Source: Bacteroidales bacterium (GTDB taxonomy: Bacteria; Bacteroidota; Bacteroidia; Bacteroidales; Muribaculaceae). From it: a stretch of 64,000 nt of DNA. Position 1 is the stretch's first letter. Every line of letters begins with the position of its first letter. Both the position numbers and the translations under genes were made by a program. The notes beneath the pieces are model-generated. The model searched no databases. It was given only the letters and a program-made list of their open reading frames with translations, and was not told where the DNA came from. The stretch spans positions 11,713 through 75,712 of the forward strand of contig CAAFXO010000057.1 of NCBI GenBank assembly GCA_900766975.1, written 5' to 3'. Positions 24,789-35,346 of this stretch are shown one piece after another.

Positions 24789-26567
24789 ATGTCAATTGAA
24801 TCTATTTTGGCTCGCGGCGCTGCCGATGCTGTGCATCATCTCTATGGCGCCGATGTCGATGCCTCTCTACTCACCCCCACCGCCACTCGCAAGGAGTTTA
24901 AGGGCGATATGACCATCGTCGTTTTCCCTATCCTCAAGATCTCGCGCAAGGCCCCTGATGCCACTGCAACTGAGATCGGAAACTGGATGGTCGAAAACCT
25001 CGATGCCGTCGAGGAGTGTAATGTCGTTAAGGGTTTCCTCAATCTGTCGATCTCTCGCCATTTCTGGATCGATCTGCTCCATGATATAGCCGCTACTCCC
25101 GAGTTCGGCTTCCGTAAGGCTGACCGGAATTCACCACTCGTGATGGTGGAGTATTCTTCGCCCAATACCAATAAGCCTCTCCACCTCGGCCATGTGCGCA
25201 ATAACCTCCTCGGTTATTCGCTCGCTCGAATCCTCGAGGCTAACGGCAATAACGTCGTTAAGACCAATATCGTAAACGACCGTGGTATCCATATCTGCAA
25301 GTCGATGCTCGCTTGGCAGAAGTGGGGCGAGGGGGCTACTCCACAATCCACAGGACTGAAGGGCGACCACCTTATCGGTAATTTCTATGTCGCTTTCGAC
25401 CGCCATTTCAAGGAGGAGGTCAAGGAGATTATGGAACAGAAACATATCTCCGAAGATGAGGCTAAGGAACTCTCTCCACTTATGAAGGAGGCTCGCGAGA
25501 TGCTCCGCAAGTGGGAGCAGGGCGACCCCGAAGTGCGTGCCCTCTGGGAGAAAATGAACTCTTGGGTTTACGACGGTTTCGACGAAACTTACGCCCGCCT
25601 CGGTGTCTCGTTCGATAAGATTTATTATGAGTCGCAAACATATCTCGAGGGTAAGGAACTCGTGCTCAAGGGTCTCGAGGAGGGTAAGATGTATCGCAAG
25701 GAGGATGGCTCGGTGTGGGCTGACCTCACTGCAGAAGGCCTCGACCATAAACTCTTGCTCCGCGCTGACGGCACTTCCGTATATATGACTCAGGATATCG
25801 GCACCGCCAAACTCCGTTATCGCGATTATCCCATCGATCGTATGATCTATGTCGTGGGCAATGAGCAGAATTATCACTTCCAGGTGCTCTCGATTTTGCT
25901 CGACCGCCTCGGTTTCAAGTGGGGCAAGGATCTGATGCACTTCTCTTACGGCATGGTCGAACTCCCCAATGGCAAGATGAAGTCGCGCGAAGGTACTGTC
26001 GTTGACGCCGATGATCTGATCGACACCATGATCTCTTCGGCTGCCGAGATGAGCGCCGAGCGTTTCGCCGATATGCCTGCCCAAGAGGCTGCCGATGTGT
26101 CGCGCATCGTCGGTCTGGGTGCCCTGAAGTATTTCCTCCTCAAGGTGGATCCCCGCAAGAATATGCTCTTCAACCCCGAGGAGTCAATCGATTTCAACGG
26201 CAACACCGGTCCGTTCATCCAGTATACCTACGCTCGTATCCGCTCTGTCCTCCGCAAGGCGCCCGAGTTCGACCCCATGGCTACTCCCGCCGGCGTCCCC
26301 AACGAGAAGGAGGCACAGCTCATCCGCAAGATCGACGATTTCCGCAACGTCGTGGCTGAGGCCGGAAAGAATTGCTCCCCCGCTCTTATCGCCAACTATG
26401 CCTACGCTCTCGCCAAGGAGTTCAATCAGTTCTATCACGACTATTCGATCCTCCGCGAAGAGGATGCCGAAGTTCGCGCTCAGCGCCTGCTGATCTGCTG
26501 GGTTACCGCCCGCACTCTCCGCGACGCTATGTCACTGCTCGGCATCGAAATGCCCGAACGTATGTAA
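24789..26567 (+). CDS. argS: Arginyl-tRNA synthetase
   Basis: 592 residues of class I. The N-terminal Add-1 domain is present, the HIGH motif is HLGH near residue 132 within SSPNTNKPLHLGHVRNN, and the KMSKS loop is replaced by GKMKSREG near residue 396, as usual in ArgRS. The C-terminal anticodon-binding DALR domain ends at LLGIEMPERM. TAAATTTG at 24752-24759, with TTTT at the -33 position, is the likely promoter. Codon use is skewed to C-ending codons, as expected for a highly expressed gene. Confidence 0.98.
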   Translation: MSIESILARGAADAVHHLYGADVDASLLTPTATRKEFKGDMTIVVFPILKISRKAPDATATEIGNWMVENLDAVEECNVVKGFLNLSISRHFWIDLLHDIAATPEFGFRKADRNSPLVMVEYSSPNTNKPLHLGHVRNNLLGYSLARILEANGNNVVKTNIVNDRGIHICKSMLAWQKWGEGATPQSTGLKGDHLIGNFYVAFDRHFKEEVKEIMEQKHISEDEAKELSPLMKEAREMLRKWEQGDPEVRALWEKMNSWVYDGFDETYARLGVSFDKIYYESQTYLEGKELVLKGLEEGKMYRKEDGSVWADLTAEGLDHKLLLRADGTSVYMTQDIGTAKLRYRDYPIDRMIYVVGNEQNYHFQVLSILLDRLGFKWGKDLMHFSYGMVELPNGKMKSREGTVVDADDLIDTMISSAAEMSAERFADMPAQEAADVSRIVGLGALKYFLLKVDPRKNMLFNPEESIDFNGNTGPFIQYTYARIRSVLRKAPEFDPMATPAGVPNEKEAQLIRKIDDFRNVVAEAGKNCSPALIANYAYALAKEFNQFYHDYSILREEDAEVRAQRLLICWVTARTLRDAMSLLGIEMPERM

Positions 26568-26625
26568 GTTTGGCACACTTTTTGTTATTCAATATGATAA
26601 GTTGTATCTATTAACTTTTTTTACT

Positions 26626-27360
26626 ATGAACTATAACCCTCAAAACGTGAACAACGTTACTCCTCCCCCTTATTATGGCGGAGGTTATGTCAGCGTCGCT
26701 TCTCAGACCAATGCTGTGATGAAGCGCGTCTACCTGCGTATGACCATTGGCTTGCTCGTGTCTGCTTTCGTTGCTCTCGGTGTGGCAAGCAGCCAGACTC
26801 TCATTCAGATCCTCTACGGAAATCCTTTCGTCTATTGGGGTATGTTTATCGCCATGTTCATTATGGCGTTTACCATCCCTGCGGCTATGAATAAGTTGTC
26901 AAACGGCGCCATGATCGGCCTCTTTGTGCTCTTCGCCGCCCTGATGGGGGCTTCCCTCTCTTCAATATTCCTGGTCTATAGCCTCGGTTCGATTACTTCG
27001 ACTTTCTTCATCACCGCCGGTACGTTTGGCGCTATGTCTGCCTACGGATATTTCACCAAGACTGACCTGACGAAGTTCGGCTCGTTCCTCTTTATGGCGC
27101 TGATCGGTCTGATCATCGCTTCGGTGGTGAATATCTTCTTGCAGTCTCCCACTATGATGTGGATCGTTTCGTTCTTCGGCGTGCTCATCTTTGTGGGCCT
27201 TACCGCTTACGATACTCAGAAGGTGAAGCATCTTGCCGCTGCCAATCTCGACCCGGCTCTCACCGACAAGCTGGCTACTATCAGCGCCTTGAACCTCTAT
27301 CTCGATTTCATCAACCTCTTCCTCTATTTGCTCCGCTTCTTGGGTGCAAGCAGAGACTAA
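26626..27360 (+). CDS. Bax inhibitor-1/YccA family membrane protein
   Basis: 244 residues from the ATG at 26626; the frame extends to a TTG eight codons earlier, which is less likely. A hydrophilic head rich in N, P, Y and G is followed by seven membrane helices. The family marks YDTQKVK and LNLYLDFINLFLYLLRFLG are at the C-terminus. BI-1/TMBIM proteins are pH-sensitive calcium leak channels in the one bacterial case studied. It is 58 bases behind argS and 12 bases ahead of a small acidic protein gene. Confidence 0.93.
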   Translation: MNYNPQNVNNVTPPPYYGGGYVSVASQTNAVMKRVYLRMTIGLLVSAFVALGVASSQTLIQILYGNPFVYWGMFIAMFIMAFTIPAAMNKLSNGAMIGLFVLFAALMGASLSSIFLVYSLGSITSTFFITAGTFGAMSAYGYFTKTDLTKFGSFLFMALIGLIIASVVNIFLQSPTMMWIVSFFGVLIFVGLTAYDTQKVKHLAAANLDPALTDKLATISALNLYLDFINLFLYLLRFLGASRD

Positions 27361-27372
27361 TCCCTATCGATT

Positions 27373-27621
27373 ATGGATGATTTGAAAGACAAGATCATTG
27401 ATGCCATTGATGAGTATCTCGAGGCTACCGAGGCTTGGGATGATGCTCTTCTTGCCATCGATACCGCCACCGGCGAAGTCTCCCTCATCGAAGAAGAGGA
27501 GGCTGATGATGATGCCGATGCCGATCTCTACGACATCATGGAGTTCATCGAGATGACCTCCGATGGGGAGTGGATCCGCGATGACGAAGCCATCGACAGC
27601 GTCGTCGAAGACTACGAGTAA
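27373..27621 (+). CDS. Small acidic protein of unknown function
   Basis: 82 residues, with about a third Asp or Glu and a central EEEEADDDADADL run. A leading helix (MDDLKDKIIDAIDEYLEATE) comes first. It has no signal peptide and no recognised domain. It begins 12 bases after the BI-1 gene and ends at a strong terminator, so it is the last gene of that operon. Confidence 0.75.
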   Translation: MDDLKDKIIDAIDEYLEATEAWDDALLAIDTATGEVSLIEEEEADDDADADLYDIMEFIEMTSDGEWIRDDEAIDSVVEDYE

Positions 27622-27668
27622 ATCCATTCCGGCCACACATCAAGAAAATTAATTCACAATCTGATACA

Positions 27669-27704
27669 AAAAGAGAGCGCATCTTCGCGGATGCGCTCTC
27701 TTTT
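27669..27704. terminator. Bidirectional terminator
   Basis: AAAAGAGAGCGCATC and GATGCGCTCTCTTTT pair perfectly for 15 bases around TTCGCG. It separates the convergent acidic-protein gene and pnp and has A/T runs on both sides. Confidence 0.93.
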
Positions 27705-27723
27705 ACATTATGTTTGTTGGGGA

Positions 27724-30024
27724 TTAGTCGTTGTTGTTGTGCTTGAAGGTGCGTTGGCCGCCTTGACGCGGGCCGCGATCGCCACCCTGGCGGGGTCCGC
27801 GATCGCCATCGCGACGAGGACGGGGTCCACGGTCGCCACCCTCACGACGAGGACGAGATTCTCTCTCTACATAGCCCTCGGGCTTGGGTGTCAATACTCG
27901 CATCGACAGACGATATTTGCCGGTCTTCTTGTCGATCTCGATGAGCTTGACATTCACCTTGTCGCCCTCTTTCAGACCGCTCGCTTCCATGTTCTCGAGA
28001 CGCTCCCAAGAGATCTCGCTGATGTGGAGAAGTCCGTCGCGACCAGGCATAAATTCTACGAATGCACCGAAGTCGAGGATCGAACGTACTGTACCTTCAT
28101 ACACCTCTCCCTCTTCGGGTTGTGCCACGATTGCTTTGATCTTGGCGAGAGCTGCATCGATGCTTGCTTTGTCTTTCGATGCGATCTCTACGCGGCCGAT
28201 ACCCAGCTTCTCATCTTCGTCGATAGAGATGGTAGCACCGGTCTCTTCCTGGATGCCCTGGATCACCTTACCCTGCGGACCGATCACCGCACCGATCATA
28301 TCCTTCGGTATCTCGATAGTGATCAGACGAGGCACGTGAGGCTTGTAGTCTTCGCGAGGTGCCGGGATAGTCTCGTTGATGATGTTCAGGATGTGGAGAC
28401 GGCCGTCGCGTGCCTGGTTGAGTGCACGCTCCAATACTTCATAGCTCAAGCCGTCGCACTTGATATCCATCTGTGTGGCGGTGATACCCTTGGTCGTACC
28501 GGTCACCTTGAAGTCCATATCGCCCAAGTGGTCTTCGTCGCCGAGGATATCGGAGAGGATGGCATATTTCACATTACCCTTGTCGGAGATAAGACCCATT
28601 GCCACGCCGGCTACGGGACGCTTCATCTTCACACCGGCATCGAGCAGCGACAATGTGCCGCCACACACGGTAGCCATCGACGACGAACCGTTAGACTCGA
28701 GGATGTCGGATACTACACGGCAAGTGTAGGGGAAATTGTCGGGGAACATGCGCTTCAATGCGCGGTGTGCCAAGTTGCCATGGCCGATCTCGCGACGTCC
28801 TACGCCACGCTGTGGACGTGCCTCGCCTGTGCTGAAGGGTGGAAAGTTATAGTGGAGCAGGAATCGCTCTTTGCTCTGGTTCAATACATCGTCCACGATC
28901 TTCTCGTCGAGTGTGGTACCCAGAGTTGTGGTCACCAATGCCTGTGTCTCACCGCGTGTGAACACGGCTGCTCCGTGAGGCCCGGGAAGGTAGTCTACCT
29001 CACACCAGATGGGACGTATCTCGGTGGTCTTACGGCCATCCAAACGAATGCCCTCGTCGAGAACGCAACGACGCATAGCCTCTTTCTCGACATCGTGATA
29101 ATAACGCTTCACCATCGCTATGCGCTGGTCGGCGGTATATTTCTCCAAGTCAGCCTCGGTCATCTCCGGAAGCTGCTCGATATATTCTTCGCAGATCTTG
29201 TCAAACTGCTCGGCACGCCAATGCTTGTCGGGTGTGCCGGTGCGAGCGATGGCGTAGGCCTTGTCATAACACTTGTCGTGCACATCCTTGCGGAGCTCTT
29301 CGTCGTTGATCTCATGGCAGTAGACACGCTTGGTCTCTTTGCCTGCCTCTTTCATAAGCTCGATCTGTGCCACACAATGCTTCTTGATCTCGGCGTGTGC
29401 CACCTTGAGGGCCTCGAGAAGTTCGGCTTCCGACACTTCGTTCATCTCACCTTCGACCATCATAATGTTGTCGTAAGTGGCGCCGACCATCAGCTCGATG
29501 TCTGCCTCTTCGATCTGCTCGAAGGTGGGGTTGATCACCCATTCGCCACCTACGCGTGCCACTCTCACCTCGGAGATCGGGCCGTTGAAGGGTATGTCAC
29601 TACATGCCAAGGCTGCTGATGCTGCGATACCTGCCAAGGCATCGGGCGCATCATGCTCGTCGGCTGAGAATAATATCACGTTGACAAATGTGTCGGCATG
29701 ATAATCTTCAGGAAATAAGGGGCGCAATACGCGGTCCACCAAGCGAGATGTCAAAATCTCATAGTCGCTGGCGCGCCCTTCTCTCTTCTGGAATCCACCG
29801 GGATACCTACCAATCGAGGCATATTTCTCCTTGTACTCTACTGTGAGGGGCATAAAGTCTACTCCCTCGCCGGCCTCCTGGGCCGAACATACGGTCGCAA
29901 GCAACATCGTGTTGCCCATGCGGACCTCTACCGCTCCATCTGCCTGCTTGGCGAGCTTGCCTGTCTCTATGGTGATCTCTCTCCCATCGGGCAAGGTGAT
30001 GGTTTTCTTTACTGGTTGTAACAT
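27724..30024 (-). CDS. pnp: Polyribonucleotide nucleotidyltransferase
   Basis: 766 residues. It has two RNase PH domains, with active-site residues in the second ([17 protein letters not shown]), then a KH domain ([14 protein letters not shown]) and an S1 domain ([16 protein letters not shown]). It degrades RNA from the 3' end by phosphorolysis. The tail of about 45 residues is rich in Arg-Gly (repeats of GGDRGPRQ), longer than in E. coli and likely to bind RNA. The leader of about 120 bases shares its intergenic region with the divergent lipoprotein gene at 30231. Confidence 0.98.
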   Translation of the reverse strand: MLQPVKKTITLPDGREITIETGKLAKQADGAVEVRMGNTMLLATVCSAQEAGEGVDFMPLTVEYKEKYASIGRYPGGFQKREGRASDYEILTSRLVDRVLRPLFPEDYHADTFVNVILFSADEHDAPDALAGIAASAALACSDIPFNGPISEVRVARVGGEWVINPTFEQIEEADIELMVGATYDNIMMVEGEMNEVSEAELLEALKVAHAEIKKHCVAQIELMKEAGKETKRVYCHEINDEELRKDVHDKCYDKAYAIARTGTPDKHWRAEQFDKICEEYIEQLPEMTEADLEKYTADQRIAMVKRYYHDVEKEAMRRCVLDEGIRLDGRKTTEIRPIWCEVDYLPGPHGAAVFTRGETQALVTTTLGTTLDEKIVDDVLNQSKERFLLHYNFPPFSTGEARPQRGVGRREIGHGNLAHRALKRMFPDNFPYTCRVVSDILESNGSSSMATVCGGTLSLLDAGVKMKRPVAGVAMGLISDKGNVKYAILSDILGDEDHLGDMDFKVTGTTKGITATQMDIKCDGLSYEVLERALNQARDGRLHILNIINETIPAPREDYKPHVPRLITIEIPKDMIGAVIGPQGKVIQGIQEETGATISIDEDEKLGIGRVEIASKDKASIDAALAKIKAIVAQPEEGEVYEGTVRSILDFGAFVEFMPGRDGLLHISEISWERLENMEASGLKEGDKVNVKLIEIDKKTGKYRLSMRVLTPKPEGYVERESRPRREGGDRGPRPRRDGDRGPRQGGDRGPRQGGQRTFKHNNND

Positions 30025-30230
30025 AAATTTCGTTATTGTTTTCTTCGCTGCTTGTTTTTTAGGTTGGTAACGCCCGGTTTTGTCATCCTTTGGGACATCC
30101 GTCTCGATTACGGTTCCGTCTTAAAGCATAATATCTCGCAAATTTACAAATTAAATTCCATTTCCCACCCTTTTTTTAACAAATAATTGCTAATTTTGTA
30201 AAAAATAACCGCTTGATTAATAACTTTCTT

Positions 30231-31310
30231 ATGAAGCTTAGCTTTTTTTCTATTTTTACTGCTCTCCTCCTCTTTAGCGTCGCTTGCGACCGCTCTCCTC
30301 GTTTTGAAGTCTCCGGTGAGGTCTCCGGCGCTGACCCCGATCAGTATGTTGTCCTCGAGAAGTCCGATTTCCACGGCCGTTGGATGCCTGTAGATTCTAC
30401 CAAAATCGGTGGCAATGGCAAGTTCTCTATCCATGCCGATGCCCCGGCTTCTCCCGATATCTATCGCCTCTCGCTCGATGGTAAGTTCGTCTACCTCCCT
30501 ATCGATTCGATCGAGTCGCTCCATCTCGTCACCTCCGCCGCTGAGTTCGGCAGAGTCTTTACCCTCGAGGGAACCGACCAAGCCAAACAACTCACCGAGT
30601 TCGAAAAGGAGCTTATTGCCCTCGCCGACCCCGATTCGACGGCTTTGGCGCAGTTCAAACGTAATGTCTATACCAAGTATATCAAGGATGGCAAAGGCTC
30701 GATCCTCAGCTATTATGTCCTCACCAAGATAGTCAATGGTGTTCCTCTTTACGACCCCGCTGATGGCGAGGATGCAAAGTATTATGCCGCCGTAGCTACT
30801 CAGTTCCAGAATTATCGCCCTAACGACCCTCACGGCAAGATGGTCAAGGAGGTGTCGCTCTCTGCTATGCGCCAACGTAATTCCGCCCTCGGCCGTAAGA
30901 CCGTGGTGCAAGCTAATGAGTTGAAAGTGATAGATATTGCACTTCCCGGTGTCGATGGTAAGACGGTTCGTCTCTCTGATGTCGTGGGCAAGGGTAAGAA
31001 GGTGGTGCTCATCTTCTCGATGATGACCGACCCTAATGCCCCCGCCTTCAATCGCCAATTGGCTCGCATCTATGAGGCTAAGCGCGGTGCCGTCGAGTTC
31101 TTCCAAGTGTCGTTCGACGAGGCTCAGTTCGAATGGCGCGAGGCTGCTCGCAACCTCCCCTGGATCAATGTCCTCGACCCCGGCAATGCCACTTCCAATG
31201 CCTTGGTTGAGTATAATGTATCTACCCTCCCCGCTGTCTTCATTTATAGCGCTGAGGGTGAACTCGTGGAGCGCCCCGAGTCGCTCGATGACCTCCAACG
31301 TAAACTCTAA
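30231..31310 (+). CDS. DUF4369/thioredoxin-fold lipoprotein without a CxxC
   Basis: 359 residues. The signal peptide ends in a lipobox (FSVAC), followed by a DUF4369 domain (FEVSGEVSGADPDQYVVLEK) and a C-terminal AhpC/TlpA-like thioredoxin fold starting DIALPGVDGKTVRL. Where active members have WCxxC, this has FSMMTDPNAPAFN, so the redox cysteines are missing. The cis-proline region STLPAVFIY is kept. It may bind rather than reduce partners. I use the ATG at 30231 rather than an upstream TTG. It starts an operon with the SUI1 protein and the AddA-like helicase. Confidence 0.85.
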   Translation: MKLSFFSIFTALLLFSVACDRSPRFEVSGEVSGADPDQYVVLEKSDFHGRWMPVDSTKIGGNGKFSIHADAPASPDIYRLSLDGKFVYLPIDSIESLHLVTSAAEFGRVFTLEGTDQAKQLTEFEKELIALADPDSTALAQFKRNVYTKYIKDGKGSILSYYVLTKIVNGVPLYDPADGEDAKYYAAVATQFQNYRPNDPHGKMVKEVSLSAMRQRNSALGRKTVVQANELKVIDIALPGVDGKTVRLSDVVGKGKKVVLIFSMMTDPNAPAFNRQLARIYEAKRGAVEFFQVSFDEAQFEWREAARNLPWINVLDPGNATSNALVEYNVSTLPAVFIYSAEGELVERPESLDDLQRKL

Positions 31311-31323
31311 TCCTCACCCTATC

Positions 31324-31662
31324 ATGTCGTCTATGGATTGGAAAAATGCTTTAGGATCGCTCCTCGAAAGTGGAAACCTCCCCGCCGGCGAGGATCCGAC
31401 CCCGGAGATCGCTCCTGTCAAGAGCCCGGCACTCCCTACTCTGCATGTGCTGATCGATCGTAAGGGCCGTAAGGGTAAGACCGCTACCATCGTCGAGGGC
31501 TTCGACCCCAACCTCCCCGACGAAACGGATCGTATCGCCGCACTACTCAAACGTAGTCTCGGTGTCGGCGGTAGCGCACGCGGCGGCGAAATCCTAATCC
31601 AGGGGAATCTCGTCGACCAGGTCAAGAAGATCCTCTCAGCTCAAGGCTATAAAGTAAAATAG
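31324..31662 (+). CDS. SUI1/eIF1-like translation factor (YciH family)
   Basis: 112 residues; the SUI1 domain covers the C-terminal 75 (VLIDRKGRKGKTATIVEGF, then LGVGGSARGGEILIQGN). The N-terminal 35 residues are not conserved. YciH in E. coli affects start-site choice under stress. The gene begins 13 bases after the lipoprotein stop. The larger frame upstream overlaps the lipoprotein gene and is not real. Confidence 0.93.
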   Translation: MSSMDWKNALGSLLESGNLPAGEDPTPEIAPVKSPALPTLHVLIDRKGRKGKTATIVEGFDPNLPDETDRIAALLKRSLGVGGSARGGEILIQGNLVDQVKKILSAQGYKVK

Positions 31663-31670
31663 CAGCCCTC

Positions 31671-31724
31671 ATTCCTATCTCTATCTCCTCACTCCTATCT
31701 CCTAATTCCTCATTCCTATCTCCT
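31671..31724. repeat. Heptamer array, degenerate
   Basis: Seven-base units such as CTCCTAT and TCCTAAT fill nearly all of the 66 bases between the SUI1 stop and the helicase start. Confidence 0.85.
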
Positions 31725-31728
31725 GTTT

Positions 31729-34700
31729 ATGTTAGACCTCTATAGAGCCTCCGCCGGTTCGGGCAAAACTTATCGATTGGCAAGAACTTATATCTTCTAT
31801 CTGATATCCATCTCCGATGGAGGTAATGCCCCGCGTCTGCGAAACAAATATGAACTCGCCGACGCTGCCCGTCATATCCTCGCCATAACTTTCACCAATA
31901 AGGCTACCAATGAGATGCAGGTCCGCATCATCAATAGCCTATATAATCTCGCATACGGCGCACCTGTCGTGAAGACTGATGACTCGGGCCGTCAAGTCCT
32001 GGAGGATGTCGAGTATATGGATGATTTCCGCCAGACTCTCGGAGTGTCGAGGGATAGAATAGCTGAGGCGTGCAAGATTGCTCTGGCTTCACTCTTGGAA
32101 AATTATTCCGATTTCCGTATCTCTACCATCGATTCGTTCTTCCAAATGGTGCTCCGTACTTTCGCTTACGAAACCAACAATCACGATACTTTCCAGGTAG
32201 AACTCGATTCGGAGTATGTCTCAAAGGTGAGCGTCGATGCCACTCTCGATGTGATCGATGATGAGGAGGACCCGGAGAATGATACTATCCGTTTTTGGGT
32301 CAAACTGATGATGGATCGCATCGATAAGGGGTGGAATATTTTCAGCTCAAGCCTCGACACCTCATCGGCCAACCCCTACAAGGAGTTTGTGAACGATGTC
32401 AAGAAGCTTGATAATGAGGAGTATAAGCTGGTTCGCGATGAGGTGGAGGCATATCTCGCCTCCAACCCCGATCTCCGCCGCCTCTACGATGACCTGAAAA
32501 AGATGTATGAGGATGATGTCAATGAGGCATATCTTGAAATGCGTAAGATCTGTCGCAACGCATATAAGGCACTTCCTGTTGACTTTAGGGAGAGTAATGG
32601 CACTCATCCCAAGTTTATTCATCTTCGTTTGGCTCGCCTCGGTGGAATCGAACCTTACCCTAAAAACAAAAAGTTGGCTTGGAATGGGACTCTGAATAAT
32701 GCCGATTATTACAATCCTCAAATCAATGATCGTATAGAAAATTCGGCTAATCGCACTGGTTGCAGTCTCGAACTCTTGGAGGAGATTTTGCTCCCGGTTC
32801 AGAATGCTTTTGATAAGTGGTTCGGGTTGCTCTCTTCCCCCGGGTTCCGCCTCTGGAAGTTGTATAGCCTGAATTTTCCCGCTTTCGCCCTCTTCGGTAT
32901 CGTGTCGAAAATGCGCCGCGATTACCTAAATGAGATCAATGCCATCGAACTGTCGGAAACCACTATGATCCTCAATAAGGTGATCGGTGATAGCGATACT
33001 CCTTTTATATATGAACGAATAGGCACTCGGCTCAATCATTTCCTGATCGATGAGTTCCAGGATACCAGCCGAATGCAGTGGCAGAACCTCTCTCCGCTCG
33101 TGAGGCAAAGCCTAAGCGAGGCGCATGGCAATCTGATCATCGGCGATGCCAAACAGAGCATCTATCGATTCCGAAATGCCGACCCTTCCCTCATCAGCGA
33201 GAAGGTGCCGCAGGATTTCCGCGATTATGTCCATATCCATGGCAATGACCCTTCGGAGAATACGAATTATCGCAGCGATCTGCATGTGGTGCAGTTCAAT
33301 AATTCTTTCTTTAAGTTTCTCGCCCAAGCCCTCGACGATATGGCAGGTCGCTCTGAACAAGTGGTGCCGGGTGTGCAACGTCGGCGGTTCTCTCCTCTTT
33401 ATGCCAATGTCGTGCAGACCCCCAAGAAGCAGAAGGATCGCGGTTTTATCGATATTCGACTTATAGATAGTAAGAAGAATAAGGCGGATGAGTATGCCCT
33501 CAGTCTGGTGCCGGAGTTGATCCATCAGCTCCTCCGTCGTGGCTATCGTCAACGCGACATCGCCCTGCTCGTGTCGCGAAATAAGGAGTGCGAGTGGCTG
33601 ATCGATAGATTCACCGCCTTCAATCAGGAGCACCCCGACCTCCCTCAGATATCTTTTGTCAGCGAGCAGTCGCTCTATATCTCTTCGTCGAAGGCTGTGA
33701 GCATCATCGTCGGCGTCTTGGACAATATCGCTCGCGGGTCGCTCCCCAAGATCGAGCATGGAGATGGAAAGTCTTTTGTCAAGAGACCCGGCAAGTGGTG
33801 TGAACTCTCTGCCAATTTCAAGTATTTCCGCCTGAATCATCCCTCGGCATCGACAGCCGATGCCCTCGATGAGTTCTTGGAGCAGGATATGACTTTCGAT
33901 GCCCTCTCCGATCTGCTCAAGAATATGCAGTCGCTCGCCCTCCCGGCTCTGGTCGAGGCTATCGCTTCAAAGTTCCTTACCCCGGATTTGCGCAGCGAGG
34001 ATGCCGTATATATCGCCGCATTCCAAGACCTCGTGCTGGAGTATTGCGATGGACACCCCACCGATATGCGATCTTTCCTCGAATGGTGGGACCGCAAAAG
34101 AAAGAAGGCTTGCATCGCTTCTCCCGATGATATCGACGCCGTCACCGTGACTACGGTCCATAAGTCGAAGGGCCTCCAATATGAGTGTGTCATCCTCCCT
34201 TTCGTAGATTGGGATATGACCGATAAGTTTGAACGTAATAAGACAGAGTGGCGATGGGTCAAACCTAACACCGATATTATCTCTCACGATTCGATCGAAA
34301 TGCCCCCTTATCTCCCATTGGCTGTTTCCCCCGATATGGAGGATACTTGCCATCAGGATATCCTATATCGTTTCTATGACGAGGTGAAGATGGATTATCT
34401 CAATGCCGCTTACGTAGCATTCACTCGCGCCAAATCGGAACTGTATGTCTTCGCCGGAATCGCCCCTGTTAAGAAAGATAAAAACGGATCGAACACTGCT
34501 TCAACTTATTGCGGTGTCGGATGTCTTATCGATCTGTTTTTGCAGAATCTCATCAATGGAGTCATCCCGGATAGTGCCGATATTAAACTCCTTTCGAGGG
34601 ATATCGTAGAGAAGGTCGTGGAAGATGGCTTGATTCAATATATCATAGGCTCACTCCCGGAGAGGGTGGAGCGCAAGACCGACGCTCGCAGCGACAAGAT

Positions 34701-35289
34701 TGTCATCGGGGAGTATGTCTCTCATGAGTCTCCCGGGTTTCTGAAAACTCGTTTGGAGGATTCTCCCATACATATCAACGCCTCTACAGATTCTGAGTCG
34801 GATGGCGAGTCGGATTCTCAATCCGCTTCTGAACCGGAGGAGGATACCGATCCTCGTTCGGAGGGCAACCTGATGCATGCCCTCTTGGAGATGGTGAAGC
34901 ACCCCGCCGACCTCTCGGAGGCTGTGAAGTATCTGCTATTCTCCGGCGTTATCACCGAGGAGATGGCGAAGCAGATCGAGTCTTTCCTTACCCGCAAACT
35001 GGTAGATGAACCCCGACCCGAGGTGAGACGCTGGTTTGGCGAGGATGTCCGAGTGGTCAATGAGCGCCCTCTCTTGGCTTTCAAGTCTGCCTTCCGACGC
35101 CCCGACCGTTTGGTGTTCTATCCCGATGGCAGTGTCGATGTGGTAGATTATAAGTTTGGCAAGGTCGACACCTCCGGCAAGTACCGACGTCAGGTCGCCA
35201 ACTATGTCCGCCTACTCGGCAAGTCCGGTTATACCACCGTCAGAGGCTATCTCTGGTATGTGAAAGAAAACCAAATAATCCAAGTCTGA
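31729..35289 (+). CDS. UvrD-family helicase-nuclease (AddA/exonuclease V beta-like)
   Basis: 1186 residues. The Walker A is ASAGSGKTYRL at the very start, motif Ia is TFTNKATNEMQ, motif II is LIDEFQDTSRMQW, motif III is IGDAKQSIYRFR, and the late motifs are VTVTTVHKSKGLQYE and AYVAFTRAKSELYVF. The C-terminus has GNLMHALLE and RPDRLVFYPDGSVDVVDYKFG, the PD-(D/E)XK nuclease of AddA-type enzymes. It would process double-strand DNA ends for recombination. Its usual partner nuclease AddB is not adjacent. A run of Ser/Asp/Glu (residues about 1020-1045) looks like a linker. Confidence 0.93.
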   Translation: MLDLYRASAGSGKTYRLARTYIFYLISISDGGNAPRLRNKYELADAARHILAITFTNKATNEMQVRIINSLYNLAYGAPVVKTDDSGRQVLEDVEYMDDFRQTLGVSRDRIAEACKIALASLLENYSDFRISTIDSFFQMVLRTFAYETNNHDTFQVELDSEYVSKVSVDATLDVIDDEEDPENDTIRFWVKLMMDRIDKGWNIFSSSLDTSSANPYKEFVNDVKKLDNEEYKLVRDEVEAYLASNPDLRRLYDDLKKMYEDDVNEAYLEMRKICRNAYKALPVDFRESNGTHPKFIHLRLARLGGIEPYPKNKKLAWNGTLNNADYYNPQINDRIENSANRTGCSLELLEEILLPVQNAFDKWFGLLSSPGFRLWKLYSLNFPAFALFGIVSKMRRDYLNEINAIELSETTMILNKVIGDSDTPFIYERIGTRLNHFLIDEFQDTSRMQWQNLSPLVRQSLSEAHGNLIIGDAKQSIYRFRNADPSLISEKVPQDFRDYVHIHGNDPSENTNYRSDLHVVQFNNSFFKFLAQALDDMAGRSEQVVPGVQRRRFSPLYANVVQTPKKQKDRGFIDIRLIDSKKNKADEYALSLVPELIHQLLRRGYRQRDIALLVSRNKECEWLIDRFTAFNQEHPDLPQISFVSEQSLYISSSKAVSIIVGVLDNIARGSLPKIEHGDGKSFVKRPGKWCELSANFKYFRLNHPSASTADALDEFLEQDMTFDALSDLLKNMQSLALPALVEAIASKFLTPDLRSEDAVYIAAFQDLVLEYCDGHPTDMRSFLEWWDRKRKKACIASPDDIDAVTVTTVHKSKGLQYECVILPFVDWDMTDKFERNKTEWRWVKPNTDIISHDSIEMPPYLPLAVSPDMEDTCHQDILYRFYDEVKMDYLNAAYVAFTRAKSELYVFAGIAPVKKDKNGSNTASTYCGVGCLIDLFLQNLINGVIPDSADIKLLSRDIVEKVVEDGLIQYIIGSLPERVERKTDARSDKIVIGEYVSHESPGFLKTRLEDSPIHINASTDSESDGESDSQSASEPEEDTDPRSEGNLMHALLEMVKHPADLSEAVKYLLFSGVITEEMAKQIESFLTRKLVDEPRPEVRRWFGEDVRVVNERPLLAFKSAFRRPDRLVFYPDGSVDVVDYKFGKVDTSGKYRRQVANYVRLLGKSGYTTVRGYLWYVKENQIIQV

Positions 35290-35291
35290 AA

Positions 35292-35343
35292 TCATGAATT
35301 ATGCATCATGAATTATGCATCATGAATAATGCATTATGAATTG
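35292..35343. repeat. 14-base tandem repeat, three and a half copies
   Basis: TCATGAATTATGCA is repeated at 35292, 35306 and 35320 (one base changed in the third), with a partial fourth. It starts 2 bases after the helicase stop and ends at the gldE promoter. The unit is twice seven bases and near-palindromic. Confidence 0.9.
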
Positions 35344-35346
35344 AAA

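Noticed and set aside
27691..29619. A 642-codon open frame on the plus strand
   Set aside because: It lies entirely antisense to pnp, whose conserved domains are complete. Its translation is rich in His, Leu and Cys with no domain, as expected from the complement of a gene with biased codons.
30144..31298. A 384-codon minus-strand frame
   Set aside because: It is the complement of the DUF4369 lipoprotein gene, whose lipobox and domains are clear.
31036..31323. N-terminal extension of the SUI1 gene
   Set aside because: It overlaps the 3' end of the DUF4369 lipoprotein gene. The ATG at 31324 gives the normal YciH-type length.
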